Below, piece after piece: positions 15,969 through 24,478 of a stretch of DNA of 49,556 nucleotides (position 1 is the stretch's first letter; each line of letters starts with the position of its first letter). The notes under the pieces are model-generated. The model was not told where the DNA came from. It did not search any database and saw nothing but the letters and a program-made list of their open reading frames with translations. A program made the position numbers and the translations under genes. The DNA comes from Dehalococcoidia bacterium UBA5760 (GTDB taxonomy: Bacteria > Chloroflexota > Dehalococcoidia > Dehalococcoidales > UBA5760), in the NCBI GenBank assembly GCA_002418895.1, contig DIFA01000004.1, positions 1 through 49,556 of the forward strand, in the 5' to 3' direction.

Positions 15969-18437
15969 ATGGAAGACTATGAAAAGCTAGGCGTTTTTTA
16001 CCTGGGAAGGTCCTACAATCTGGCAGAAAAGAAGCCCGGGGATGGGTTGTTCCTTTATGATTCCAAGGATCTGGTTACCCATGCCGTCTGTGTCGGCATG
16101 ACTGGCAGCGGTAAGACTGGTCTCTGTATCTCTCTTTTGGAAGAGGCCGGTATGGATGGCATTCCGGCGATAGCCATTGATCCCAAAGGCGACCTCACCA
16201 ATCTGCTGTTGACCTTTCCGGACTTAAGAACCGAGGATTTCCTGCCCTGGGTTAATCAGGAAGATGCTCGCAAGAAGGGCCTGTCTAATGAAGAATATGC
16301 TCGAAAACAGGCTGACCTATGGAAGAATGGTCTTGCTTCCTGGGGGCAGAGTGGAGAGCGCATCAGGAGGCTGCGTCAGTCTATTAGCTCTGTGATCTAT
16401 ACTCCGGGCAGTAGTGCCGGTATACCGGTATCCATCATGAAGTCATTTGCTGCTCCACCTCAGACAATTCGCGAGGACGAAGAATTGTTCAGAGAGCGTA
16501 TTAGTATCACGGCCACCAGTCTGCTCGGGATTATCGGTATCGAAGCCGATCCGATAAGGAGCCGTGAACATATCCTCATCTCCACTCTGCTGGATAGAGC
16601 CTGGCAAGACCGGCGTGATATTGATATCGCAGATTTGATCCGACAGATCCAGAGTCCGCCCGTTAACAGGATCGGGGTGATGGATCTGGATTCTTTCTAT
16701 CCTGCCAAAGAAAGGTTTGAGCTGGCACTGGCCTTGAACAATCTGCTGGCTGCCCCCGGTTTTCATACCTGGCTTGAGGGGGAACCTCTAGACATCAATT
16801 CAATATTGTATACTCCCGAAGGTAAACCCAAGATCGCAGTTTTCTCTATCGCTCACCTTAATGATGCTGAACGGATGTTTTTCGTTTCCCTGTTACTCAA
16901 TCAAATACTGGGCTGGATGCGTACCCAATCCGGTACTACCAGTCTCAGATCCATTGTCTATATGGACGAGATTTTTGGCTTCTTCCCACCGGTAGCTAAT
17001 CCACCATCGAAGACGCCATTGCTGACCCTGTTAAAGCAGGCACGAGCCTTTGGGGTAGGCATAGTACTGGCCACCCAGAATCCGGTCGATCTGGACTACA
17101 AGGGTTTATCCAACACCGGAACCTGGTTCATCGGTAGGCTACAGACCGAACGGGACAAATCGCGAGTACTGGAAGGGCTGGAAGGGGTAGCTGTAAACAG
17201 CGGCATGAAATGGAACCGTCAGGCTATGGAACAGACTCTGGCCGGTCTGGGTAGCCGGGTTTTCTTGATGAATAACGTTCATGACGACGTACCACTGGTG
17301 TTCGAAACCCGTTGGGCAATGTCATACCTGCGCGGTCCGCTAACACGGAGTCAGATAAAGAGGCTCGTTGACCCGATCCGGACTCCATTCACTGACTCAT
17401 CTAAGGCGGGTATCTCCGATACGGATACCGCTGGCGTAACTCAACCGATACCAACAGTGGTAGGTAGTGATATTACCGAAGTCAGGGCAGCGCGACCGGT
17501 TCTGCCACCCAGAATAGACCAGTATTTCTTTCCTTTCAGGAGCAGCCGGCCAGCCGGACAGGGGCTTTTTTACCAACCGGAAATTATCGGCGCCGGTAAG
17601 ATCCATTTCAGCAACACAAAAACCGGGGTGAATTTCATAAAGGATGTGGTTTACAAAGCAGCCTTTATTAAAGGCCCGGTTGCCGTCAACTGGGATAGCG
17701 CTACCGAGAGTGATCTGAACGTGAATGATTTAGAGACGTCACCCAGGGAGCCGGCTCGGTATGGTAATCTACCGACAATCGCTACCAGTGCCGACAGCTA
17801 TAAATACTGGCAGAAGGAATTCTCGGGCTGGCTCTACCGTAATCAGAAGCTGGATTTGTGGAAAAGTCCCGGTTTCAAACAGTTCTCCGATGTTGACGAG
17901 TCCGAGGGTGAATTCAGGGTCAGGTTACAGCAGTATGCCCGCGAAAAACGGGACGAAGCTACTGAAAAACTGAGGCAAAAGTATGCCGGTAAAATCGCTA
18001 CGTTAGAGGAGAAGATGCGCCGTGCTCAGGCCGCCGTTGAGCGTGAGAAAGACCAGGCTAAACATCAGAAAATACAGACGGCGCTGTCCTTTGGAACGAC
18101 TCTCCTCGGAGGATTTATGGGCAGGAAAGTTTTCAGCGCCGGTTCGCTGAGCGGAGCTAAGTCTGCTATGAGCGGAGTAAGCCGCTCCAGGAAAGCGTAT
18201 CAGGATATCGGCCGGGCAGAAGATACCGTAGAGTCTATTAAGCAAAGACTGCAACAGCTTGAGGCTGATTTCAAATCCGATACGGATCAACTGGCAACGA
18301 AAATGGATCCTCTTGCGGAAAGACTGGAGCAAATCTCAATACGTCCCACCAAGTCAAACATCTCAGTTCAACTTCTGGCGCTTTGCTGGCTGCCATACTG
18401 GCAGGAGCCGACCGGCAAGGTGACTCCTGCCTGGTGA
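15969..18437 (+). CDS. HerA/FtsK-superfamily ATPase with C-terminal coiled coil
   Basis: An 822-residue P-loop ATPase. Walker A is GMTGSGKTG near residue 44, and IDPKGDLTNLL follows as in HerA- and TraG-like ATPases. Walker B is IVYMDEIFGFFPP near residue 336, and LATQNPVDLDYKGLSNTGTW is a typical arginine-finger/sensor region. From about 650 to 780 it is a long charged coiled coil with a Gly-rich break (GTTLLGGFMG). I use ATG 15969, with GGAGGGG 8 nt upstream, rather than the ATG at 15954. Such ATPases pump DNA or remodel nucleoprotein. No NurA nuclease is adjacent, so the partner is unknown. Confidence 0.85.
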   Translation: MEDYEKLGVFYLGRSYNLAEKKPGDGLFLYDSKDLVTHAVCVGMTGSGKTGLCISLLEEAGMDGIPAIAIDPKGDLTNLLLTFPDLRTEDFLPWVNQEDARKKGLSNEEYARKQADLWKNGLASWGQSGERIRRLRQSISSVIYTPGSSAGIPVSIMKSFAAPPQTIREDEELFRERISITATSLLGIIGIEADPIRSREHILISTLLDRAWQDRRDIDIADLIRQIQSPPVNRIGVMDLDSFYPAKERFELALALNNLLAAPGFHTWLEGEPLDINSILYTPEGKPKIAVFSIAHLNDAERMFFVSLLLNQILGWMRTQSGTTSLRSIVYMDEIFGFFPPVANPPSKTPLLTLLKQARAFGVGIVLATQNPVDLDYKGLSNTGTWFIGRLQTERDKSRVLEGLEGVAVNSGMKWNRQAMEQTLAGLGSRVFLMNNVHDDVPLVFETRWAMSYLRGPLTRSQIKRLVDPIRTPFTDSSKAGISDTDTAGVTQPIPTVVGSDITEVRAARPVLPPRIDQYFFPFRSSRPAGQGLFYQPEIIGAGKIHFSNTKTGVNFIKDVVYKAAFIKGPVAVNWDSATESDLNVNDLETSPREPARYGNLPTIATSADSYKYWQKEFSGWLYRNQKLDLWKSPGFKQFSDVDESEGEFRVRLQQYAREKRDEATEKLRQKYAGKIATLEEKMRRAQAAVEREKDQAKHQKIQTALSFGTTLLGGFMGRKVFSAGSLSGAKSAMSGVSRSRKAYQDIGRAEDTVESIKQRLQQLEADFKSDTDQLATKMDPLAERLEQISIRPTKSNISVQLLALCWLPYWQEPTGKVTPAW

Positions 18438-18487
18438 TGGTGTACAGTCAGCAGGCATAAAGAGAGGCGAGTTGGCAGGGAGTGTTC

Positions 18488-18883
18488 CTATTTGAAAGCT
18501 TTACCGAGGATGTTTTTGAGCCCCTCACCACCCTTGCTCTGGACAAACGACAATATAATGGGAAGGAACTTGCCGATCATACCGCTGTCTAGCCCTAATT
18601 TCGAGAATCCGCCGGCAAGACCCGCCAGAGAGCCCAAACCGCCTGCAGCACCACCGAGACCAGGAATCATCTTGCCCAGATCGCCCAGACCACCCGGCAT
18701 ATCCCCGCCGCCGGATGGCGCCGCACCGATAATCTTATCCAGACCGGGTATCGCCGCGGATATCTTTGAAAAATCAGATCCGCTCATCTGCTCTTTAGCC
18801 TGCTTGAAAAGCAACCCGGCCCCACCCTTGGCCTGAGTCTCACTCACCCCCAGGTTTTTGGTCAATTGGTCGATTAGTTCCAC
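18488..18883 (-). CDS. DUF2780-like Gly-rich protein
   Basis: A 131-residue protein. The N-terminal part (MELIDQLTKNLGVSETQAKGG, then GLLFKQAKEQM) and the segment IPGLDKIIGAAP match the DUF2780/VcgC-type pattern. The middle is very rich in Gly, Leu and Met, followed by a helical end FLPIILSFVQSKGG. It has no signal peptide. Function unknown. It lies just upstream of nothing else on its strand except the small membrane protein gene at 19142, 103 bp away. Confidence 0.8.
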   Translation of the reverse strand: MELIDQLTKNLGVSETQAKGGAGLLFKQAKEQMSGSDFSKISAAIPGLDKIIGAAPSGGGDMPGGLGDLGKMIPGLGGAAGGLGSLAGLAGGFSKLGLDSGMIGKFLPIILSFVQSKGGEGLKNILGKAFK

Positions 18884-18986
18884 GCTTTACCTCCTGTCTA
18901 TCGATAACTTAGCTAACGGTTACCCGAAGGAACATTTGTGCCTTATGGTCGTGTGCTTAGTAGCTTACCGGCAACTTCGTCACTTT

Positions 18987-19142
18987 CTATTTGAAGATGA
19001 AAAGCGCTATTCCGAAAAGGACTACACCAACAGCAATAAGAACGGTAATACCGATGCCAACTCCGGCGGCAATCAAGCAACAACCTATCACACCAAGAAT
19101 CCTCGCTATAAAAGGCCCCATTACCATTTTTTTGATACCCAT
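18987..19142 (-). CDS. 51-residue two-helix membrane protein
   Basis: A short ORF starting MGIKKMVMGPFIARILGVIG and ending in Lys-TAG at 18987. It is almost wholly hydrophobic, with two probable membrane segments (about 10-28 and 30-50) joined by a Gly-rich turn. AAAGGATG lies upstream of the ATG. The composition (no random stops, consistent hydrophobicity, basic N-terminal KK) supports a real gene. It precedes the DUF2780 gene on the same strand and may be cotranscribed with it. Confidence 0.65.
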   Translation of the reverse strand: MGIKKMVMGPFIARILGVIGCCLIAAGVGIGITVLIAVGVVLFGIALFIFK

Positions 19143-19637
19143 ACCTTTTCATCCTTTCTATAGATTTTGTTATTTGTGTATCTTTGGATTAAGCAGACCA
19201 AAGCTACAACAGATTTACCTTCTTGTCAATAGGTAGTTTATGTTTTTTCCGCTGACGTATTATTGACTAAAAACGTCTCCTTAAACTTCATCTTCCCTGT
19301 GAAGCTCAAACAGCCCATCTCTAGTATTTTCATGGTTCCCGCCTGGTTACTTTTTCATAAGATCATAAGCGGGGTACGAGTTGTCGTTGGATTGTGTGAG
19401 GTTCTTGGGTTTGTGTAATGACGTGAAGCTAACTATAAAAAAGATAATCAAACTGGACAAAGCCGTAAAAGTACTCCCAGGAAGCACTGTAGCGGGTAAG
19501 AGAGGGCTTGAGTATCGTGGATGGTCATCAGTTAATACCATGGTAGTGCTTCGTTCTTAGATGGTGTTGACAACAAGTACGGTCGTGCTATAATTCGGGG
19601 ACAGATAGGGTAATATGGGCTATAGGAGGTTTTAGAG
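19143..19637. other. Intergenic region, mostly without recognisable genes
   Basis: I find no convincing gene in about 420 bp. A plus-strand open stretch ending in TAG near 19560 has a protein-like tail (VAGKRGLEYRGWSSVNTM) but no credible start. The last 70 bp hold the consensus promoter of the HNH-like gene. Confidence 0.4.
19567..19594 (+). promoter_or_regulatory. Consensus sigma-70 promoter of the HNH-like gene
   Basis: A perfect TTGACA (19567-19572), a 16-bp spacer and a perfect TATAAT (19589-19594). AGGAGG follows at 19624-19629 and the ATG at 19638, giving a leader of about 37 nt. Confidence 0.85.
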
Positions 19638-19943
19638 ATGGTATTTTCCAATGAAGTCACTGACAAAGCATGGGAAAGATCCGGTGGGAAGTGTGAATGC
19701 ACCCGTCCGGGACACGGGCACACCGGGAGGTGCAACCAGTCGCTACTGAAAACTGCGAAGGGGAAAGAAGCCAGTTCATACGGTTGGACATTCATTAGCG
19801 TGAGTGGGCTCTTTAAGAAAGAGGTGGACGACTGCAAGGTTTACTGCACCAAATGTGCCGAAGCATTTACTAAGACCCCGCCGGCTAAAATGAGGCCTGT
19901 GGTAAAGGACGTGAAGCCTCCTATTCGTCCTATGAAGAAATAG
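19638..19943 (+). CDS. Small HNH-like/zinc-binding protein
   Basis: A 101-residue protein. The N-terminal part, AWERSGGKCECTRPGHGHTG then RCNQSL, has the 'W-x-R-x-x-G-K-C-x-C' start of HNH nuclease zinc knuckles. Near residue 68-75 a second pair, CKVYCTKC, completes a likely four-Cys site. The catalytic HN..H signature is not evident, so it may bind DNA or zinc without cutting. The C terminus is basic and Pro-rich. AGGAGG lies 8 nt before the ATG and the promoter is consensus-perfect, suggesting strong expression. Confidence 0.75.
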   Translation: MVFSNEVTDKAWERSGGKCECTRPGHGHTGRCNQSLLKTAKGKEASSYGWTFISVSGLFKKEVDDCKVYCTKCAEAFTKTPPAKMRPVVKDVKPPIRPMKK

Positions 19944-20112
19944 GCGCCGATTTAGTTGCGATTTAGGCTAATTTGGTTAGGCTAATAAAGATGAGTAAAT
20001 AACACTCATCTTATCCTTTTGGTGTTCGAGATAGAGGATTGAACCCTGTAGTTAAGGAGACCTTCTAAGTCGGCAAGGGTTAAGGAATGTTCGTACGGAA
20101 CCGGAAAGTCAT

Positions 20113-20153
20113 AAAACAGAGCCCCACGAAAAATCGTGGGGCTCTGTTTTATT
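20113..20153. terminator. Bidirectional intrinsic terminator
   Basis: A 17-bp perfect stem (right arm TCGTGGGGCTCTGTTTT at 20134-20150) around an AAAA loop, with an A-tract on the left and a T-tract on the right. It can terminate both the HNH-like gene (plus) and the protease gene (minus), which converge here. Confidence 0.93.
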
Positions 20154-20207
20154 ATTGCCGACGCCGGTTGCTTATCACCGGTTCTATGTCAGTGACGGTA
20201 GATTCGG

Positions 20208-21458
20208 TTAACGCTTCTCAAGTAATTTCTGCTGGCAGGTGGTGAGATAGCTCTGGGCATAGGGATGCCCCGGGAAGAGGTTCAGGACAATCTCAAATTC
20301 ATCCACCGCCTCGGCGTATCTTTCATTATAGAACAGCAGCATGGCATTCATATAGTGTTCGTCGGTAGTGCCCTGTTTATTGGTTATGTTCATTTCACTC
20401 AGAAACTCCAGAGCGACACTGCTAGGTACCAGGAAGTTAAAACCTCCAATCTCCGCGTAGTCGCCTAGAACCGGGTCCCAGCCTGACGTGCCGAAGGTAG
20501 TAATGCCGATTACCTCGCCGTCATCGTTGATGGCCGGTCCGCCGGAGTTGCCGTGGGTTATCGCAGCATCGGTCTGCAGTATCGGTGAGCCGTCATCGGC
20601 TTGTTTCAGGGCGCTTATGATACCGGAAGTTACCGAGGCCTCAAACTTGCTGTCTGATGAGAGGTAGTTGTGTGTCACCACAGCGCCCGGGTAGCCGATG
20701 GCCATTATGGGGTCGCCGACGATCATCTCGTCGGAATCGCCCAGGATCATGCTGGGATGGTTTTTGGTTTGTATCTTTAAGACTGCGATATCCTTCCCCG
20801 ATATGATTGTCCACTTACCATTGGTGTACTTCCACTCTTGCGGGCTGACCTTTCTGACTTCGGCCAGGTTTCTCTGCTCCATCAGCTGAACACCACCGAC
20901 GGATTTTCCTACGGTAACATTAACTTCCCGCTTGATGTTCGCCACATCAAATGCCTCGTGGGCGGCTGCCCAGAGATCGTCCGCATCCTGCTGGGTGGCT
21001 GGCCAGGGGTCAAGTCCGACCTGGGTAAAGTATTGCGGGAATGTTCGTATACCCCAGTTCACAAATCCCCGGTATATCGCGCTTTCAATCTGCTCCTCGG
21101 TCTGATGGACGACATGGGCATTGGTCACTACGTATCCGTCAGGGTTGATCACGAACCCGGTACCCTGCGACCCATAGCTGAAGGTGGGGATGTTAAGCGA
21201 CTGGAAGGTTTGATCGCCGTGGCTTAAGTATGCCACCGACTCCCGGGTGCTGTTGGAAACCAGGGTTCCCGACCACGTGGAGTAGATGAGGACTACCGCA
21301 GGCTCATTGATTACGGCCAACTGACCCATAGTCAGGTCTTCTACCTTTGGCATCGGCTTCTTGCCACAGCCTGATGCTAACAATGGCACCAGTACCAGAA
21401 TTGATAGAGCTATTGCACAAAGAGATAACCGTCTTCTAGAATTACCCTTCATCTTCAT
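20208..21458 (-). CDS. Trypsin-like serine protease lipoprotein (S1C, HtrA-related)
   Basis: A 416-residue protein with a lipoprotein signal peptide ending LASGC (Cys31), so it acts outside the membrane. The catalytic triad is visible: His115 in VVTNAHVVH, Asp223 in GKDIAVLKI, Ser305 in THGNSGGPA. An insertion of about 100 residues lies between His and Asp. There is no PDZ domain; instead the last 50 residues (MLLFYNERYAEAVDEFEIVL and onward) look like a TPR hairpin. Probably an envelope quality-control protease. It has its own promoter at 21557-21585. Confidence 0.93.
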   Translation of the reverse strand: MKMKGNSRRRLSLCAIALSILVLVPLLASGCGKKPMPKVEDLTMGQLAVINEPAVVLIYSTWSGTLVSNSTRESVAYLSHGDQTFQSLNIPTFSYGSQGTGFVINPDGYVVTNAHVVHQTEEQIESAIYRGFVNWGIRTFPQYFTQVGLDPWPATQQDADDLWAAAHEAFDVANIKREVNVTVGKSVGGVQLMEQRNLAEVRKVSPQEWKYTNGKWTIISGKDIAVLKIQTKNHPSMILGDSDEMIVGDPIMAIGYPGAVVTHNYLSSDSKFEASVTSGIISALKQADDGSPILQTDAAITHGNSGGPAINDDGEVIGITTFGTSGWDPVLGDYAEIGGFNFLVPSSVALEFLSEMNITNKQGTTDEHYMNAMLLFYNERYAEAVDEFEIVLNLFPGHPYAQSYLTTCQQKLLEKR

Positions 21459-21556
21459 CCTCCTTGATGAATCAGGAAGCTATTGCCTTCCCGAATCGAG
21501 TATCACTTGCCTTTACGATTTAAGGCTGTTAATCACGGTCAGCCTCTGTGAAATTG

Positions 21557-21585
21557 AGTGTATACAATTATGTGACAATTGTCAA
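21557..21585 (-). promoter_or_regulatory. Promoter and palindrome upstream of the serine protease
   Basis: On the minus strand TTGACA (21580-21585) and TACACT (21557-21562) are 17 bp apart. The -35 lies within the perfect palindrome TGACAATTGTCA (21573-21584), a possible operator. The remaining intergenic sequence up to 21742 shows nothing else. Confidence 0.55.
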
Positions 21586-21742
21586 TACAACCCGGTGACA
21601 TTTACCTTTATTCACCGGCGGTCAGAATCAACCCGTTCAACCCGCAAGCCGACCCAGAGGTAAAATGAAGGTCATCAGGCAGTCGGGAGTATGCCAGCCA
21701 GAGCTATAGGGTGACAGCAGAGTCGAAAAAGCCGGCCCGCTC

Positions 21743-22603
21743 TTAATCTTCGGTAAAGAAGGCCAGGTCAATATACGGTCCGTTCATGATAGCGGCTACC
21801 GGTGAAAGTTCAGTAAGATGGAACCTAGCAGGTTGGAACTCGGACAAAATCTTCGCCTTTAGTTCCTCCGCCGTATCGGGCTTATAGAGGTGCCCTAACA
21901 TAACATATAACTTCTTATTCGCACTTCTTTCCTTCATTATCTCGAGCATATTTTCTAGTGCTTTGGCGACGGTTCTATGCTTCGATACCGCTTGCGTTAC
22001 CCCGCCGGTGGCGGCATCTATCTCCATAACCGGCGCCAGGGGAACCGGAGAGCCAGCCAGGGGACGTTCTTTGCCCATTCTTCCGGACTTGTCGAAGTAA
22101 TAAAGGGAATCTCGTACTGACAGAGCGGAGACACGCTGCACCACCTGACGCGTAATCTCCGCCACCTCAGGCAAGCTCTTCCCCTCACCCGCCGCTTTCG
22201 CTGCCTCAATGGTAATAAGGGCCTCAGCGCAGGTAATAGTGAGGGAATCAACCGCCTCAACCACCACGCCGGGCAGTTCCAGCTCAATGCTTTTCTTAAC
22301 TCCTGTTACCCTTTCATACTCTCCGGAGAAGCGGGATGTCATGGTGATATACAGGATGGCTTTAGCTCGCTGGCTCATCTTGCGGAAGGCCTCTGCCATC
22401 TCTCCCGGGGAAGGAGGTGCCACAGTGGGCAGTTCTTTACTCATAAGCCGGGAGTAGAGCAGATCCTTGTTAATGGTAGTGTCCAGGTAATCTTTGCCAC
22501 CCATAGAGATATGGAAAGGTAATACCGTGATGTCATATTCTGCCAACACCTCTGACGGCATTTTGGCAATGCTATCAACGATAACAGCTACTTCCCTCAT
22601 CAC
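21743..22603 (-). CDS. DegV family (FakB-like) fatty-acid-binding protein
   Basis: A 286-residue DegV protein: VAVIVDSIAKMPSEVL at the N terminus, TVAPPSPGEMAEAF near residue 60, and ITMTSRFSGEYE near 88 are the typical lipid-carboxylate-binding segments. In Firmicutes these proteins (FakB) present fatty acids to the kinase FakA. No fakA is seen here. The start is GTG 22603, 7 nt after AGGAGG; ATG 22600 is the alternative. The promoter region carries three ATTGTAA-type repeats. Confidence 0.9.
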   Translation of the reverse strand: MMREVAVIVDSIAKMPSEVLAEYDITVLPFHISMGGKDYLDTTINKDLLYSRLMSKELPTVAPPSPGEMAEAFRKMSQRAKAILYITMTSRFSGEYERVTGVKKSIELELPGVVVEAVDSLTITCAEALITIEAAKAAGEGKSLPEVAEITRQVVQRVSALSVRDSLYYFDKSGRMGKERPLAGSPVPLAPVMEIDAATGGVTQAVSKHRTVAKALENMLEIMKERSANKKLYVMLGHLYKPDTAEELKAKILSEFQPARFHLTELSPVAAIMNGPYIDLAFFTED

Positions 22604-22961
22604 TAGTTGCCCTCCTTTGCTGAAACAGCTTTGCAGTACTGAATTGACATAATTGTAATCCTTGTTAAGTAAAAATTACAATCCCATTGTAAGCTCTGTT
22701 AGTAGCCGGGCTGTCAACCGGGATTAGAGTGATTGGGCGATTGACAGTTTCACCGGTGTGATACTATCATTTAGACCAAGAATGAAAAACAAAGTCTCAT
22801 CGTAGCTTCAGTGTGTTGAGTTTTATGTTACCGATGTTTATTCTGTAGTGGATAGGCATGGTGGACCGCTGAATCTTTATCTTAACTGGTGGGCTGAAGA
22901 CTGAGACTGTAGGGGAATTGACTGAGGCTGTTATTCCGTTACTGGCGTAGCGAGGAGCATA
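22604..22961. other. Intergenic region between divergent degV and HAD genes
   Basis: The minus side holds the degV promoter and repeats. On the plus side TTGACA (22741-22746) and TATCAT (22765-22770) are 18 bp apart, about 190 bp before the HAD start. Nothing else is recognised. Confidence 0.4.
22652..22692 (-). promoter_or_regulatory. degV promoter with three ATTGTAA-type repeats
   Basis: On the plus strand ATTGTAAT (22652-22659), ATTACAAT (22675-22682) and ATTGTAA (22686-22692) form two overlapping perfect inverted repeats. Read on the minus strand they supply a -35 TTGTAA (22676-22681) and a -10 TACAAT (22652-22657) with an 18-bp spacer, so a protein bound here would block transcription. 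Confidence 0.5.
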
Positions 22962-23660
22962 TTGAAGGCTATCAAGGCAGTATTTTTTGATTGGATGGAT
23001 ACCATAGGACACCCTATAGTGGAAAGGCATGAATTGCACGCCCGGATCTTTGCTAAATTCGGTATAGAGGTATCCTCCGAGAAGCTGATACGTCCCATCT
23101 ATGTTGCCGAGACCGAGGTGCCCGGGGGTACTCCGTATCGGTGGGATGAATCGAAAGATCCGGAGCCCTTTCTTCATTATGAGGAATTAATACTGTCCGG
23201 CATCGGCGTAGCTTTGCCCGGGGAGACAGTTTTTCAGATTATGAAGATAGTAAGCCATGATGCGAAGAGGTTGGATTTCAGGCTTTATGACGATGTACTC
23301 CCGACCATGAAGACCCTGAAAGGTAGCGGACTTATTCTAGGCTTGATTACCAGCATGAAAGAAGAAATAAACCTTATCTCACGCCAGCTTGGCCTGGGGG
23401 CGTATCTTGATTTCACAGTTACTTCCAGTGATGTAGGAGCTCCCAAACCAGAGCCGCCGGTCTTTTTATCAGCACTGCAACATGCCGATATCGGAGCTGC
23501 AGAAGCGATATATGTCGGTGACCAGTACAGTACGGATGTTGTCGGTGCCAGGGGGGTAGGTATTACCCCCGTGCTTATTGATCGCTACGGTGTATTTCCC
23601 GAGATAGAAGATTGCCCGCGAATACATACCCTGGCCGAGCTTACCGATATTATCTGGTAA
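22962..23660 (+). CDS. HAD-superfamily hydrolase
   Basis: A 232-residue protein. Motif I is VFFDWMDT near residues 7-14; the Asp two residues after the nucleophile, normal in phosphatases, is Met here, a change also tolerated in dehalogenase-type HADs. Motif II lies at LGLITS, motif III at KPEPPVF and motif IV at VGDQYSTDV. The substrate is unknown. The start is TTG 22962, preceded by GAGGAG 4 nt upstream. No partner genes are linked. Confidence 0.88.
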   Translation: MKAIKAVFFDWMDTIGHPIVERHELHARIFAKFGIEVSSEKLIRPIYVAETEVPGGTPYRWDESKDPEPFLHYEELILSGIGVALPGETVFQIMKIVSHDAKRLDFRLYDDVLPTMKTLKGSGLILGLITSMKEEINLISRQLGLGAYLDFTVTSSDVGAPKPEPPVFLSALQHADIGAAEAIYVGDQYSTDVVGARGVGITPVLIDRYGVFPEIEDCPRIHTLAELTDIIW

Positions 23661-23739
23661 TCGCAGCGTTATTGTTGGTGGGGGGTAGTTTGATTCCCCG
23701 GCATCAGGGATGAAGCGCTTTTCAGACGTGATTTGGCTA

Positions 23740-23768
23740 TTGACAGATGACGGTGTTTCTGGTACTGT
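23740..23768 (+). promoter_or_regulatory. Promoter of the universal stress protein gene
   Basis: TTGACA (23740-23745), a 17-bp spacer and TACTGT (23763-23768), about 100 bp before the ATG. Confidence 0.6.
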
Positions 23769-23871
23769 GAAAAACGCTCAAAAGGGTGATTAGGGTAAGG
23801 GTGTTGATATTTAAGATCGGGAATTGGTGTCCAGAGACTTCGTTAAATATTCCGTAAAAGGGGGATAGCAG

Positions 23872-24342
23872 ATGTATAAGAAGATCCTGGTTCCTTTAGA
23901 CGGTTCCAAGCTGGCGGAGTGTGCTCTGCCTCATGTTGAAGAGATTGCATCAAAGTGTGGAGTGGATGTGGTACTAGTGAGCGTTACGGAGCGTGTCCGG
24001 GGCTACCGGCCGGTTGAGGGTTATGATAGTCCGTCAGGTGAAAGATTAGTTCCTGAAGTTGCGGGTAAAATGGATAAGCAGGGCCAAAGGTACCTGAACA
24101 GAATAGCCAAGGGATTGGAGAGCAAGGGGATTAAAGTGCACGCGGAGATGCTGATGGGCAATCCTGCCGAAGAGATTATCATTTATGCAAAGACGGAAAA
24201 ATGTGACCTCATCATTATGGCCAGTCACGGGCGCTCCGGTCCAAGCAGGTGGACCCATGGCAGTGTTGCTGATAAGGTCCTCAAATCCAGTCCCACGACG
24301 GTTATGATGGTTCGTGCACCGGGCTGTCCCCAAGCCGTCTAG
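23872..24342 (+). CDS. Universal stress protein (UspA family)
   Basis: A 156-residue single-domain Usp. KKILVPLDGSKLAECAL opens the fold and the ATP-binding motif SHGRSGPSRWTHGSVADKVL (G-x2-G-x9-GS type) is near residue 120-140. An insertion of basic and hydrophobic residues follows the second strand, as in tandem-type anaerobe Usps. It is monocistronic with its own promoter. The stop codon sits in the loop of a hairpin that may terminate transcription. Confidence 0.93.
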   Translation: MYKKILVPLDGSKLAECALPHVEEIASKCGVDVVLVSVTERVRGYRPVEGYDSPSGERLVPEVAGKMDKQGQRYLNRIAKGLESKGIKVHAEMLMGNPAEEIIIYAKTEKCDLIIMASHGRSGPSRWTHGSVADKVLKSSPTTVMMVRAPGCPQAV

Positions 24343-24351
24343 GGCTTGGGG
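24328..24351. terminator. Hairpin spanning the usp stop codon
   Basis: CCCCAAGCC (24328-24336) and GGCTTGGGG (24343-24351) form a 9-bp perfect stem with the loop GTCTAG containing the TAG stop. The tail has only short T runs, so termination is likely but not certain. Confidence 0.5.
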
Positions 24352-24478
24352 AACGTGCTTTCGTTTAAAACTCCAGGGCAGGCTGCCGGTTTTACGATGG
24401 TTTAAGGAATACACTCCAGCGTATTCTTTCGCCCCTTTCTCCTGTGAAACGGATTGCTCTCCTCTGCGGGTGAATTTG

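Noticed and set aside
19347..19541. Minus-strand ORF of 64 codons with a hydrophobic middle.
   Set aside because: No ribosome site; overlaps an equally open plus-strand stretch, so probably low-complexity chance.
20020..20112. tRNA-like sequence on the minus strand (GGTTCAATCC and a terminal ACCA).
   Set aside because: The T-stem is mispaired, the acceptor halves do not match and no anticodon arm of 5 bp can be drawn. Not a tRNA.
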